Shown here piece by piece: positions 34,221 to 47,761 of a stretch of DNA of 64,000 nt. The translations under genes and the position numbers were made by a program. The notes beneath the pieces are model-generated. The model was given only the letters and a program-made list of their open reading frames with translations, did not search any database and was not told the origin of the DNA. Within the stretch, counting starts at the first letter, position 1, and every line of letters begins with the position of its first letter. The stretch comes from Manis javanica (lineage: Eukaryota; Chordata; Mammalia; Pholidota; Manidae), in the NCBI RefSeq assembly GCF_040802235.1, contig NC_133161.1:17129001-17193000 (forward strand), read 5' to 3'.

Positions 34221-37089
34221 AGGTGACAAACTTTCAAATGACCTCTGGGACACAGACTGGAGCCATTCTGAAGAGCTTACTCTAAGATTCTTTTGGTTTA
34301 TCAAAGGGAGATTTCTGAGTGGTGTCCAGCCTCTGCTGTATCTCTTTATATTTACATAATTGGCTGGCTGTAGTCTAAGAAAGAAATGAAATGTGTGAGT
34401 TCTTGCCCAGCAGGTACCCTACATATTTGTAGTTTGTAGTATTTGCCATAGCATAAATCAGACTTTTTTCCTTTGGTGTATCCATCCTCCCTGAAGACTT
34501 TTACCATTATTTTTATGAGAATGATCTAAATATTCATCTCTGGTCATGATTTTCCAGCACTACTCCAATCCTGTATTTCTAAATGCCTAGAGGATATGTT
34601 TATTTGGATACCTGTCCTGATCCCAGGCTTCCTGATATAATGGCCACTAAAGATCTAGCAGACATCAAAAAGATAATGGGAAACACTACAAACACACACA
34701 TTTGACAACTAAAGAACTGGATCATTTCCTAAAAAAAACCCCATGAATCACAGTATGGAATAGAATATTTGAGCGTCTGTGCAGACAGATGGAAATAGCC
34801 CAGTTTCCCCACCTGGACTCCACTGACACCAGAAGGAAAGAGCTCCTCATTCCTACTGGACAGTTGTGGGAGTTTCATCTGCCCACACAGCCTCCACTGA
34901 CACTATGGTGGAGGTGGCCCCATTACTGCGGGGCATTGGTGAAAGTCCTGACTCTCCACTAGGCCTCTTCTGATACCATCCTAGCAGGAATGGGGAGCAG
35001 CACCTTGTTTGTGCCCAGGAGGTGTGGAAGCCTAGGCTCCCCATGTGGTCCCCAGTGACACCAGGGAGAGTGGGTAATTACAGGCCAGTGGGGATGGAAG
35101 TTCTGGCTTGGTACTTGCCCTTCTTTGACACCACCTAGCAGGGATGTTGAGATGCTCCATAATGACCTCAAGAGTAGAAGTCTAGGCCCTCCAATCTGCC
35201 TCTGTTTATGTGGGTAGGAGTGGAGCCACAGTTTATCTATAGTGTTTGGCTGGAGCAGTGTGGTTTTTGTCTTAAAGTTTTCTGTTTGGTAGGCTGTCCT
35301 TTTCCTGATCCTTTAGTTACATAATGCAGGCTTTTGGCGGAGTTTCTTTTTTCTTTTTTCTTTTTTTAACCCTTGGTCTGAGTCCATTGGTGTTTCTAGA
35401 TTCTAGGTTGCTGGCTTCCTCTGCTCCAAGTCAGAGATAAATAAGGCAAAAAGAAATCCCAGGCAAATCACCACCGTGTCATTCCTTGGCTCTTGAGGTC
35501 CCTAGATAGTCTGCCTTCTTTTTCCTGCCTTTCAAAGTTACCTTATATTTGTTTTATATGTTATGTCCAAGGTTTTTAGGTGTTTAAGTGAGAAGAATAG
35601 GGAAAATGTATCTATTTCTTCTTTCTGAAAGTGAAAAATGTCTCCAAGTACATTTTGATCTGGATAATCTTTCTCAAGAATTTTCATCATTATCAGGTGG
35701 AATGTCAGATGTGAGATTTATTCCTCATATCTGACCTCTAACCAGTGTTTGACCAGAAATAAATATAAAAGATATAAACCATCTTGCTAATATGATATTG
35801 ATTAGTAATCCATCCAGACCTTACTCATTTTGGCTTATCAACAGAACAGACAATATAAGTTCCAGTCCTGTGGTTACATTCACATGCTATGTCCTTTACC
35901 ATCCTGCCTGCTAGTTGTTACAGCACACTAGTAATTTCTCCCTAGTCTATGCTTGGATTGTGTCTAAAATGGTTTAGCAGAGTTGTGATCTTCTCATTTT
36001 TGCTTATTCTCACTTTACCCAGTAATCACTTACTATGTGGTAATAATGTATCAGTGTTTAGCCTGTCAAAGGATATATAAATCAGAAGAGGCAGCCATAA
36101 AGAAATAAGTAGCAAGAGCAAAAAATTTCAACTTGATAATGTTTAAATATTCAGTGAGTTCCTCTGTTAAGAACGGTCTTGTTTGCTGCTTCCGTACTTT
36201 TGTGTATTTCCATGTATATCTACAATAGATACTTCTGCGGAGTGTCTGCCCCAGGCACAATTTGCCCTTCTCTGGGGATTGCCTCTAGATCCGCAAGGGT
36301 CGACTTCTAGCAGCCTGTTTGTAGATGTCTATGTGACCTCTACCCACTGGCATGGTTGCCAATCAGATTATCTTTCCCTATCATTTAGAATTAGGAATGA
36401 GAGACAGTGAGTCTTGTATAGGGTGCAAATGTGTGAGTTTAGGGGTGTAAAAACTCTTCTATATATAGAGAAAAGTAGAGACTGAAGATGGATAAAAAGA
36501 GCCCTGGTTGCTTTTTCTTCCCCAGCTCCAGGCCTTTTCTGAAGTCTGGCTGAATGCCCTCTCCCACTTGTTTCTATGACAAGTCTTGTGTTTTCTTATT
36601 ATAATACTTCCCCCCTACCCTACTTTAATGCTTTTTCATTAAGTTAGGTTGAATTGGCTTCTGTTACTTGTAATGAAAGAGTTCTTAATTAATACAACCT
36701 ACTGTTTATCTACCACTTCAGGCTCAGTCTGTTCCATACTGAGTACATTTCTGCATTCAAAGTATACAAGTCATTATTCATGAAAATAATCATAAAAATC
36801 AAGCTATGTCCTAATTATCACCCAGACCCCTTGTTCCCTTGTTTATATCTAGATTCTCAACTTCTCAGCCTCTTTGCCTAGGTCTATTGTATTTTGTTAT
36901 CATTTTCCTGAATTTTTAGTTTGCTGATATTATTATACTCAATCCCTTGTTTACCTGGACCTACACTACTTGTTTTTTCATATGAGCTGACCTATTAGAT
37001 TTAATTTTTGTTAGGCACTGCCTCCCCCAGCAAGATATCTACCCCATCCCACTAGAAACTGCCATCAATTGCCTATTTTTGTAACTTTA
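34221..37089. other. Intergenic sequence
   Basis: No gene recognised. The block at about 34790-35260 has a loose internal periodicity of similar phrases (CTCC-ACTGACACCA, CTTCTGATACCATCC, CCCAGTGACACCAGGG, TTTGACACCACCTAGCAGG), suggesting a degenerate tandem or LTR-like repeat. Confidence 0.4.
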
Positions 37090-37650
37090 TTATTATATAA
37101 AGAGATGAGCACTAATAAAAATGTAGGAAAAAAGCCATAAAGAGGAATATCATCATCTGTCAATACTTTAACTCTTCAGAGATAATCGCTGTTGGGAATA
37201 TGTGCTTCCAGTATTTTCTTGGTATAGTATGTGTTTGAGTGTGTATAATATGCACACACATTAAATATATATATAGTCTGTAAATGCAGCCGTACCAAAT
37301 CAAACTGTTCTATAACTTGTATTTCATTTATATATTGTGAACATCATTCCATATTAATATATAGTTATAATATTTATGTAATATTTCCTTTTATGGATGT
37401 ACCATAATTTAAGCAATCTTCTATTATTGAACACTTAGGTTCATTTCTTTTTCTTTTTCTTGAACATCCCTATAGAAGCTTTTTAGCCCTCATCTAGGCT
37501 TTTTCCCCTTGGAATCAGTTTCTGGAAGTAGAATTTCTTAGTCAAAATGGATGTATGATATTAAAGATTTTTCATTTATACTGTTGGATTGCCTTCCAGA
37601 AACTCTGTACTAGTTTATATTCCAACAATCAGTGAATGAATTCTCCCACT
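37090..37650 (-). repeat. Ancient L1 (L1M-like) fragment, antisense
   Basis: Antisense landmarks: TTTATGGATGTACCATAATT, TTGAACACTTAGGTTCATTTC, GGAAGTAGAATTTCTTAGTC and TTGGATTGCCTTCCAGAAA. Confidence 0.65.
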
Positions 37651-37884
37651 GAGAGGCAAAAATGAATAGTATTTCATTACTGTTTTAAGTTGAACTGTTA
37701 GGATTTAAGTGAGACTGAACATTTAAAAATGTTCATCAGCCACATTTTGTATGTGTGTGTATGTGTATTTGTGGTTCATAGCCTTTCCCAATTTCCTATC
37801 AAAATATTCACAATTTTGGCACTGATTTGTAGATGATCTGTAAATATTAAGCATATTGGTTCTCTGTTTTTCATTTATATCATA

Positions 37885-38029
37885 AAGAGAAGTGTCAGGG
37901 CATAGTGATAAAGGAATCTGGAGTCAGCATATCTCGTTGGGGTAGCAGTACTACTACCTATGGCTGGGTGACTTTGGACAAATTACTTAACCTCTTTGGA
38001 CTTCAATTTCCTCATGTGTAGAATGTAAA

Positions 38030-38064
<35 letters not shown>

Positions 38065-38110
38065 CATAGAACAATGTCTAGCACACAGAGAGTGCTTTAT
38101 CAAAATTCGT
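37885..38110 (+). repeat. MIR remnant with inserted (TG)n
   Basis: GGAATCTGGAGTCAGC, GGCTGGGTGACTTTGGACAA and TTACTTAACCTCTTTGGAC are the MIR core. A pure TG microsatellite of about 31 bases sits at 38031-38061. Confidence 0.75.
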
Positions 38111-39842
38111 TGATAATTTAGTATTATATTAATTATTTTCAGCTTGTCATTGTCTTTTTTTTATATGGGTTTCCTTTTGGTCTTGGTGATGATTCTATTT
38201 CTTTTATCTTTAAAACAAATCTTGTCTTATCCTTTCCGCATTTCTCTTAGTATCAATTAGCTGAAAAAACTCAAGTTATTTCTAATTCTGGTTGCCCCAG
38301 AATTATAGGTTTAAACATACCTGAGAAATTACAAGTCAGGCTGTGGTTATACTTTATTAATGCATTCTTTGGTCATAGATCCAAATTAATGAATGGGTTC
38401 ATGTAAATAATTTAAAAAGGCCTAGTAACCTACTACCCTTCACATATCCAATGTTTTCTTATGGCTTTGGGCCTTTGTGCCTTTGTCAAATGTGGTGTAA
38501 CTGCCACAATTTTAAGAGCCTCTGCTTGTTTCTTAGAATTAATAAGCCTTACTTCCTTATAAAATAATGTATTAAATAGCTAAGAATGAGAAAACTGTAT
38601 TGACTTCCTGATGCTGGGTTTGTAAGTTGGTTCTTGGACTGAGTATCTGTTTTATCTGAGTGGTCTGAATGTTTTTAGTGCTTTCCATGATAGGGAGCAA
38701 ATGCTGCAGTATTTCTTGAGTTTGAGCTATTCTTTAATCCCTGAAGATTATTTTATCATCATCTGTCCAGTTTACCCCAGTCTTCTTGCTTTGGAAAGAT
38801 GTACATTCTTTCCTTTCCCTTTCTAAGTTGTGATGAAGATCTGGGGAGTAACCACAAAAATATGTATAGATACATGAACTGAATTGATTCATCATTACTT
38901 ACTGAGCATTATGTGTCAAGAATCTATCTAAAAATCTTAACCATCTAAAGCTTATATTTTAATTACAGGGGCATAAAGTAAGCAAATAAGTAAAATATAT
39001 GAAAATGATAAAGTCTGTGGGATAAAATAAAGTTAGGGAGGGGAACAGAGAATTCTTAGGGGAGGGGTTCATTTCTGTTTTTAAAAAGAAGTCCTCCTTG
39101 TAAAACTGACATATCAAAGGAGTTAGGCAATGAGTTAAGCAGGTATCAGACAAAAGAACTTTCTAGGCAAGGGGAATAGTGAATGCAAAGGCCCTGAGCT
39201 AGAAGCATGGGAGTGTTCAAGGAACGCCAAGATAGCACAAGTGGCTAATGTAGAATAAACTAAGGGGAAAGAGAGAAGAACTTGGACTCAATTCACACAG
39301 GGCCTCGCAGGCCATTGTAAGGACTGTGATCTTTACTGTGTGAAATGGGGAGCCACTGGAAGGCTTTGGGCAGAGCAGTGTCACGATCTGAGATTTGTTT
39401 TAACGGTATCATGCTGGTTGCTGAGTTGAGAATGGATTGAATAGCAGCAGCAAGGCTGGACAAGCAGGAAGATCTCTTGGAAGGCTACTGAACAGTCCAG
39501 AAGAGAAGATGGTAGCTCGGGCCAGGGTGGTGCCAGTGGCCAGAAAGAGAGAAGTACGTGTGTGGTAAGGGGAGAAGGTGGGGTAGATCCTGGGTATATT
39601 TTGGGATTTTCTAATGACGTAGATGTGGGATGAGAGAAGAGAGGAATCTGGTGGCTCCAATCCTTCTGATCTGGAGAAACAAAAATAAGGAGAAAACTAT
39701 GGGCTGACCATATTAGAAATCCTTTTTTCTTAGATGATATGAAGGAATTATTAATTTTGTTAATTGCGATAATGCATTTAACAACATTTTAAAAAGGTGA
39801 ATCAAACTGCTCTAAAAAGTGAAGTCTATTAAGAAAGTGTTT
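38111..39842. other. Intergenic sequence
   Basis: No gene. The stretch at about 38930-39410 reads like a widespread old mammalian repeat (GGGAATAGTGAATGCAAAGG, GCAGAGCAGTGTCACGATCTG), class not certain. Confidence 0.4.
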
Positions 39843-40590
39843 ATTCTACTCCACACCCATTAATATGGCTACTATCAAAAAAAGAAAAATAACAAGTATT
39901 GGCAAGGATGTGGAGAAAGAACCCTTGCGCACAGTTGATGGCAATGAAAAATGGTGCAGCTGCTGTGGAGAAACAGTATGGCAGTTCCTCAAAAAACTGA
40001 AAATAGAACTACCATATTCCAGCAATTCCACTTCTGGGCATAATACACCCAAGAGAACTGAAAGCAAGTGTTGAAGAGTTATTTGTACATCCATGTTCAG
40101 AGCAGCAGCATTACTCACAATAGCCAAAAAGGTGGAAGCAGCCCAAGTGCCCATGGACGGATGACTAGATAAACAAAATGTGGCACATACGTACAATGGA
40201 ATATCATTCAGCCTTAAAAAGGAAGGATATTCTGACACCTGTTACAACACAGATGAACCTGAGGACATTATGCTAAGGTAAATGAACTGGTCACAAAAAG
40301 ATGAACACTGTGTTTGCCTTCCAAATATTTGATTCCATTTATGAGAAACCCAGAATAGCCAAAGTCCTGGAGATAGAAAGTAGGATAGTTGCCAGGAGTG
40401 GAGGGAGGGGAGAATGGGGAATGGCTGTTGAGTGGGCATGGAGTTTCAGCTTTGCAAGATGAAAGAGTCCTGGAGATTGTGTACATGACACTGTGAATGG
40501 CCTTACCACTCCTGGGCTGTACACTTAGAAATAGCTATGATGGTAAATTTTATGTCATGTGCATTTTAACAGTTTAAAAGAAAAACAATA
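39843..40590 (+). mobile_element. Old L1 3' fragment (end of ORF2 and 3' UTR)
   Basis: AAATAACAAGTATTGGCAAG, CATCCATGTTCAGAGCAGCA, ACAATAGCCAAAAAGGTGG and CAATGGAATATCATTCAGCC are the end of L1 ORF2. The 3' part runs to about 40590. No intact frame. Confidence 0.82.
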
Positions 40591-43186
40591 TACTTAGGAA
40601 GAGAGAGAGGGATAAAAAGGCAACCCTGAGTAAAGCCTGAAGGAAGACTGGTAGACATTTTAAAGCATGTGGCAGGATTACATAGTAATAATGCCTAAAT
40701 AGGTGTGTGGATGGCATAACAAGGTAAATTACACTTAGAATAAAAGCAAGAGATATATTACGCTTTGTAAAAAAACCAATTATCTAACTAGAGATATACA
40801 CTGAACTATAAGCAAAACAATATGATTTGCTGAATTTGCTTTAAATACTTTGGAGAAAAATCGTGGAAATATAGATGAAACTAAAATAACAGGATGCTGA
40901 TAACTATATAGGGTGGGTGATGGCACCAGTGGGTTCATTATTTTTTTGTACTTTTGTTTATGTTTGAATTTTCCACAACACAACTTTTTAAAAAATAGCA
41001 TTTTCTGTTACTAGAAGTGAATGCGGACTATATTTTGTTGAAAGTGAGAAAGATGGTAATGATTAGAATTACGTCACTGAGGAAATTGATGGACATGGGA
41101 CCTAGAGCACCACTGATAGTTGGGAAAGTACATTTTTGGACTTTATTTGTTAAAATTTCAATATTGCTGCAAAGGGAGAGAATAGTATAAGGAACTCTCT
41201 TTAGACCCATCACTTAGCTTCAATAATTTGATTTCCCTTTGCTGATATGCTGATCAGTATTTAGGATCCATCAATGGCACCAGAAGAAATGGTTAGAGGT
41301 ACCTAATATAAACAACACGTGCAAACAAAGCATGTTCCAAAGAGAGAGAAATGATGCCTGGAATGCCTACTTCTGGGTGCTGGCGGTCTGGCTACACGGA
41401 AGACCAGCCCCTGCAAGAGTACTTACTGTGTTTGGGGTACCAGATTTGAAGAAGAAATGACTTAGGTACAAAACTGTCAGGATTTATTATGCATTTACCC
41501 CTCCCCCATGCTCCCGAGTCGGTGGGAGCATCTCTGTATTCAGACTCTGTCTCACCGGTAGGTATGAACTCTTCCAGAACGGAAGAAGTCTGACTGGAAC
41601 TCTCACTAATCTCTGACGGAATCCATCTCATTTCCTACTTGGTAAATTCAATAATGGGAAAGGACAGACTTCCTTCTCTAATAAGCTGAGTGACAATGAA
41701 GATAATGACATTTTAGAGGGAAATTTATTACCCTGAATGCAGATAACATAAAGAAAGGGGGCAGCACCAAAGAATAAGAAAAGATAGCTCCCTCAGAAAT
41801 GATTTACTTGAGTAAAAAAAGAAAACTGTAGAATTTTTATTAGTATGTCATCAAGATTCCCCAGGACATATGTCTATAAGAAACTGTAATCAATGAGGGA
41901 TGAGACTCTCAGTTCAGGAAAGACTGGATAAAGTTGAGAAACGCAGTTTTTAAATTAAGCACTGTGGTAGCAGCAGTGGGGAACACTGAAAAAGAAAAAT
42001 TTTTTGCAGCAAAATTCCGTAAGTACTACCTGACTCCAGTCTCTCTCCTATTTTAAAATACACTTTAATTAGATTTGTACTTTATTCTACTCAAATTTCT
42101 CTGATCAAGATCCCCGATAAAACCTCCATGCTGTAAAATCCAATAGCAAGTCCATTTTGACCTGTCAGAAGCATTAGTCGTAGCTGGTTTTTCCCTCCGC
42201 TTCGATACACTTCCTCACTTGGCTTCCAGGATGGTACACTGGTTGGGTCTTCCTCCGACCCCACGGGGGGCGCTGCAGTCTTCTCTTGCTGGTTCTTATT
42301 CACCCATCAGTGTTGGAGTCCCAACACTGCTCCTTAACACCCCTTTCTATCCACACTCACGTACGAATCTCATCTAGCTTCCTGCCTGAAAATACCTTCT
42401 GTATACTGAGAATCCCCAAGTGTATCTCCAGTTCATATCTCTTCCCTGAACTCCAGACTCACATATCCAGCTCCCTCTTCAATACCGCCCCTTCAGTGTC
42501 TAAAAGGCATTTCAAAAGTAACATATCTAAACTGAATTGTGGCTCCACCCTCAGTCTTTGCCATCTGGCAGATGATAATTCAGCTAATTGCTCTGGCTCA
42601 AAACCCTGGAGTTTCAACAGTTGTAAATGCCTGTGAAACCATCTTCACAATCAAGATCTAGAGAAGACCACCCCTAAAAGGTTCCTTAGCTCCTTTACAA
42701 GCCATTCTTCCCTTCATCCCCTACTCCATTCCTTTTCACTCCAGGAAACCTTAATTTTTGTGTGTGTCTGTGTGTCTACAGATTAGCTTGCATTTCATAT
42801 AAATGAGATTTCACGCCATTTACTTTTCTGCATCTGGCTTATCTTATTCAGCACAGTGATATGAGATGCAACCATGTTGGGTGTATCACTAGTTCATTAC
42901 TTTTTTATTGTGGGGTATGAAGAGGGCATTGATAGCCAGGAGATATTGAGAATAAGGCAATTAAATAGATTTTTTTCAAGGCTATCTTCAACTGAAATAA
43001 TATTCTTCTGTATTCAACTCATGTAGAGATTAAATTAGGGAAGTATTTTTTCAGTCATGAATAAAATGCTATCAATTCTCTCTGTTTACAAAAACAGTTC
43101 TCATAATCCAGATTTCATAGGATTTATTAATGATGATATAGTGAAAGCCACTTTTGTACTTATTAAAATCCTAAAAAAAAAAAAAC
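40591..43186. other. Intergenic sequence with two unexplained minus-strand ORFs
   Basis: An antisense old L1 piece lies at about 42770-42905 (TTTCATATAAATGAGATTTC, TTATTCAGCACAGTGATATG). Minus-strand ORFs at 41392-41631 (79 codons) and 42091-42303 (70 codons) read smoothly but match nothing I know. They could be further AGBL3 3' exon remnants or LTR sequence; an AATAAA lies on the minus strand near 41490. Confidence 0.35.
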
Positions 43187-43377
43187 CTTTTGTTGGTATC
43201 CTTGTCTTCTCAGTCCAACTGGGAGTTTGTTTGCTCACAGGACACTTCAAAGATGTCACTTTGAAACAGTTTCCATAGAAATCAGTGCTCTTGATTTGTT
43301 CCTGTGTTGACTTCTCACCGGTTTCTAAAAAATATCTTTGTTTGTCTTTGCTAAGTCTCTGAATAATACTTCGGGAG
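43187..43377 (-). pseudogene. Possible AGBL3 C-terminal exon remnant
   Basis: After a good acceptor (TTTCTTTCAG, minus strand) there is an open frame of about 63 codons, including SIIQRLSKDKQ and QTPSWTEKT, that looks like real coding sequence. At its end the expected donor reads GTTTTT within a long T run, which would be a poor splice site. Orientation and position (3' of the other AGBL3 exons) suit AGBL3, but I cannot confirm homology from memory. Confidence 0.35.
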
Positions 43378-43479
43378 CTGAAAGAAACTGGGCATTCTGA
43401 TCTCAGTGTCAACAGTGAGTGAACTGTCTAACCGAGAGTAATATAATGCCATGTTATATTTGTATATTACACCTCACAA

Positions 43480-43690
43480 TATGCAAAGTATTCTTACAGA
43501 TATAATCTCACTTGGTGCTCTCAGCAGTCCTATGATATAGGCAGGATGGCTAATGTTATTCCCATCTTACATCAGAGAGGGAATGTAAGGGAATCTTAGG
43601 AATCAGAGAGGTTAAGTTATTTGCTCAAGATCACATAGCTGGTAAGAGGGAAGGGCAAGTCTAGAATTCAGTCAGTATTTTTCTATTACT
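43480..43690 (+). repeat. MIR remnant
   Basis: ATAATCTCACTTGGTGCTCTC, TATTCCCATCTTACATCAG and GGTTAAGTTATTTGCTCAAG follow MIR order. Confidence 0.7.
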
Positions 43691-44789
43691 TCCTCTTACC
43701 TTGTTACATCACTTGATTTCTTTCCATTAACATGATAAATAATATATTTTTAAAAATTAAGTCTTAGTTAAGTTAATCAATTCTAGATCCAAGTACAGCT
43801 ATGGCCAAAGATGGTTTCCTATCTAATTATCTAGGTTTATAGGGCAAGAGAGACTACATATTTCAACAGAACTCATTTTGTTGAGCAAAAAACAAGTTCT
43901 TAGAGTAGAGGTCAAGGCTGTTTCCTCTGTTGTACAAATTCAGTCTGTTCTCAAATACTTACCTATTCCACTATTTAGATGGTTGTTCATATTATTATTC
44001 CTAAGGATAGGAGAATTTGCCAAGGTAAGCTAGTGATACAATAATTACTGGTTCAGACAAAACTACAAAGTCTGAATTCTCTTTTTATTCCTTTTTCAGT
44101 TTTTAGGTACTAGTATTGTCCTTACATGACAATGCTTCAATAAGCTACTACAGATAATAAAACATTTGATATTCACTGTAAAGTTATAAATAATCATGCC
44201 AGAAATATTCCTTTTCAAAAGAGAAACTCAGATAATGCAATGATAAATGCACGGAAATAAATGTCTAACTGCAGATTTTAAGGCATCCATTGAGGATAGT
44301 TTGGGAAGACTGAGATCTCAGAACCCTTTAAAATGCATCATATGGGCACTGCATCGTGGAAAACTGACCTAGCTGCAGATACTATGCAGAATATAAGGAG
44401 ATATCTGATTAGCAATTGTTATCAAAAAGTCACTTTAACCTGTTGCTTTAATTCAAAATCAAAATCTTTAAGATAGAGGAAAAGGACTAAGGTAGTCAGC
44501 TGAAAAATTCGTGTAGTTCCCTTACCTCAAATATCTTTTTAGAAGCCAAGAAGGGGCTCATCCCAGCATTTTTACTAAAAAACAGAATATACCATAACAT
44601 TTCTGAACTTTAGATTTTTTGATTGACAAAACTTAATTTTTTACTTTCTTGACAATTAAGTCATGTATTTAATTAGCTAGCTTAATTGAATTTATCTTCA
44701 ACTAATCTGCCATTGAATCTTCTCCTGCCAAATTAACCCCTTTGTCTTCCTAGAAGATGACAGACATGGTTCTCACTGTCTTTGCACTT
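43691..44789. other. Probable AGBL3 3' intron or downstream DNA
   Basis: AT-rich with no clear repeat. At 44526-44574 (minus) a 49-base block sits between a good acceptor (TGTTTTTTAG) and donor (GAG|GTAAGG). It could be a small exon, but its phase does not join directly to the exon at 47762-47828. Confidence 0.3.
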
Positions 44790-45060
44790 CTAGAACTCTT
44801 GGCCTGGGAACAGATACCTCTAGATTGTTCCCAAATTTCACTCTCCCACTACTATAGAATCATACTTCCCTACTCCATTGATGTTGTGTTTGGTCTGTCG
44901 ACTTGATTTAGCCAGTGGAATGGTGAACGAGGGCTTTGAATACACTCTACAGCTTGGCTTGCCCTCTTGAACTTTTGTGATTTGCCATGAGCAGAACGTG
45001 ACCCGGCTGGCTGCTGGTCTTGGGGAAAAGAAGAACGGAACACACCTGAACACAATTCAG
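44790..45060 (+). repeat. MLT1-like LTR fragment
   Basis: CCATTGATGTTGTGTTTGG, AGCCAGTGGAATGGTGAAC, GGCTTGCCCTCTTGAACTT and CCATGAGCAGAACGTGACCC resemble MLT1-class (ERVL-MaLR) LTR interior. Boundaries are uncertain. Confidence 0.4.
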
Positions 45061-45620
45061 TCTAGAAATAAGTTCAACTTATTTCTATCCCTGAATAGCC
45101 CAGTAGAGAGACAGCCGATCTGCAGATGCATGACAAGAAGATAGGTATTTGACATCATTGCGATTTTGAGGATTTTGTTTTAGTGTAGTAAAATATGAAA
45201 CAGAAATTGATACTTAGATGTAGGATGCTGTCCTAATAAAAACCTAAACTATGTGACAATCATTGGTTGTGACTGGGTAACAACAAGTAGTGTGGAAACT
45301 GTTACAGGAATCTAAAAAACAGTGATACAAGTTATGTAAAGGTGATACATTTAGTAAAACTGTCTTCCTTGGTGGTGTGAAAGACAGAAAATGTACCTAG
45401 TAGATTTGGGTCACTGGACAAAGAGATTCTGAGGCAGAATGTTGGAGTATGAGTTTGCTATTGCTAGCTTCATTCAACAAGGTGCTACAAGAAAGAAATC
45501 AGTTCCAAAATTATTTGGATGAAAGAATTGAGAGGGGAACAGAGCCCAGAATTCAAGAACTTGCAGGTTGGTTTCCACATAGCCTTAGGGCAAAGATCAA
45601 ATCAGTATGGCTTTTGCATC

Positions 45621-46191
45621 TGTGGTAGACAGTCTCTAAGATGGCCTTTAATGATCCCCTTTTCCTAGTATTCTTGCCCTTCTATAAGCCTCTCCCCTTG
45701 AGGGTGGGCCCAACCTGGTGGCCTACCACTAATGATATATGGCAGAACTGATGGAATTCTGCGTCTGTTACTAGGCTGCAATGAGACTGTAGCTTCTATC
45801 TTGTGTGCACTCTCTTGGTTGCTCACTCTGGTGGGAGCCAGTTGCAAGCTGTGAGCTGTCCTATGGAGAAGCCCACATGGCAAGGAACTGAGGGAGACCT
45901 TCAGCCAATGACTAGCAACGAACTGAGGCTCTCAGCCCGAACAGTCTGTGAAGAACTGAATCTTGTCAACAACTTACAGAGAGCTTGAAAGTGCATCCTT
46001 TCTCTGTCTAGCCTTTACATGAGTCCACAGCTCAAACACCTGGTTTGCAGGCTTTTGAGAGACCTTAGAAGCACCTAGCTAAGCCACTCCTGGATTCCTG
46101 ACTCACAAAAACTATGTGATAATAAATTTTTGTTGTCTTTAGCTGCTAAGATTTGGGGTAATTTATTACTCAGCACTAGAAAACTAATACA
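45621..46191 (+). repeat. MLT1-type solo LTR (ERVL-MaLR)
   Basis: It opens TGTGGTAGACAGTCTCTAAG and ATGGCC and closes AGAAAACTAATACA, the usual ends of this LTR class, with AATAAATTTTTGTTG near the 3' end. Five-base flanks GCATC and ACATC differ by one base, compatible with an aged 5-base target duplication. Confidence 0.78.
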
Positions 46192-46196
46192 ACATC

Positions 46197-46560
46197 TGTC
46201 TAAGTCTGTTTTGCGGCTGTAACAAAATACCACTGGGTTATTTTATAAGACTGGATGGCTTATAGATAACAAATTAATTTCTCATAGTTTTGGAGGCTGG
46301 AAGTTGAGGTCAGGGTGCCAGTATGGTCAGGTGAGGGCTCTCTTTTGGGCTTCAGACTTCTCGTTGTGTCCTCACGTAGCAGAAGGATATCTCTGGAACC
46401 TCTTTTATAAGTCACTGATTCCATTCAGAGGGCTCTGCTATCATGACCTAATCACCTCCCAAAGGCCCCACCTTCTAATACCATCATATTGGGCATTATA
46501 ATTTCAATATATGAATTTTGGGGAGACAGAAATATTCAGAGCATAGCATTCTGGTCCTGG
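46197..46560 (+). repeat. Old interspersed repeat, same family as 7035-7355
   Basis: GCTGTAACAAAATACCACTGG, TTTCTCATAGTTTTGGAGGC, CCTCCCAAAGGCCCCACC and CATATTGGGCATTATAATTTC follow the same order as the 7 kb copy. Confidence 0.65.
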
Positions 46561-47761
46561 CCCTCCAGATTCATGCCCCTCTCACATTCATTCCGTCCCA
46601 ATATTCTCAAAACTTAACTCATTTCAGTATCAACTCTGAAGTCCAAAGTCTCATCTCAATATTATTTAAATCAGATATGGGTGAAACCCTGAGGTAAAAT
46701 TCCTCTTTACTATATTTACCATAAGCAGTCAGGAGGAATCAAGCAGCTTTTTCAGCACTTTGCTTAGAAATATCAGCTAAATACCCAATTCTACTGCTCA
46801 CAGTTCTACCTTCCACAAAACACTCAACACAAAGAAAATTCAGCCAGGTTTTTTTTTTTTTTGCTATTTTACAGCAAGGATTGTGTTTTCTCTATTGTCC
46901 AATGTACATTCCTCATTTCTGTCTGAGACCTCATCAGAATCATCCTTAATATTCATATTTCTGCCAACATTCTATACAGAAGGTAGAAGCTCTCCTCTTT
47001 TCTTTCTGAGCTCTCACCAGAATCACCTTTAAAAGTCCCTTGATGGCAATATTGGCATTTTCTAACATGGACTTCAGAACTCTATCCATTACCCAGTTCC
47101 AAAGCCATTTCCACACTTAAGATGTTTATTACAGCAGTATCTAACAGAGTAGCAGGAGAATCTCTCTCTTTCTTCTCCTAATACCACCACGTTGGAGGTT
47201 AGGGTTCAACATAGGTATTTGGTGAGGGCATAAACATGCAGTACATAATACCACCTAAACTACCTCCTCTGTTCTAGTTTTCTCCTTAGGTACTAATCAT
47301 CGTCTGATACATCTTATATTTTGCTTATTTATCTTTATTTTTTATATCTACCAATTACAATATAAGCAACAAAAGGGAAGGATTTTTGTCTCATTTTGTT
47401 CATTGCTTAGCCCTAGCACATAGCGGGAGTTCAACATATGGTTGTAAAGTAAATGAATAAGTGCATATTGGACTTGTAGTCAGGTGATGACTGTTGTGTC
47501 AACTTTCATTAACCAGTGGTGTGGATTTTGAGAAGGAATTGAATCTCGTTGGATCTTACCCGTTCTCATCTATAAAGTAAAGGTGTTAAAAAACCGTAAG
47601 GCTAGAAAATTCTGTGATTTAAAGGTATGCTACATAATCAGAAAATAATTATTGCTGTACAATAATTACACAACTGCAAACAATTTTTTTGTCTAATTGT
47701 TAGTCACAGTAAGAAGAGTACTTACTTATCATATTCATATCATGGGCATTTTCAGTCATAC
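46561..47761. other. AGBL3 intron or 3' flank
   Basis: No gene feature. An L2-like end lies at about 47340-47460 (GGGAAGGATTTTTGTCTCAT, TAGCCCTAGCACATAGCGGG). Confidence 0.4.

Noticed and set aside
39846-40238. 130-codon minus-strand ORF
   Set aside because: Antisense shadow of an old L1 ORF2 fragment.
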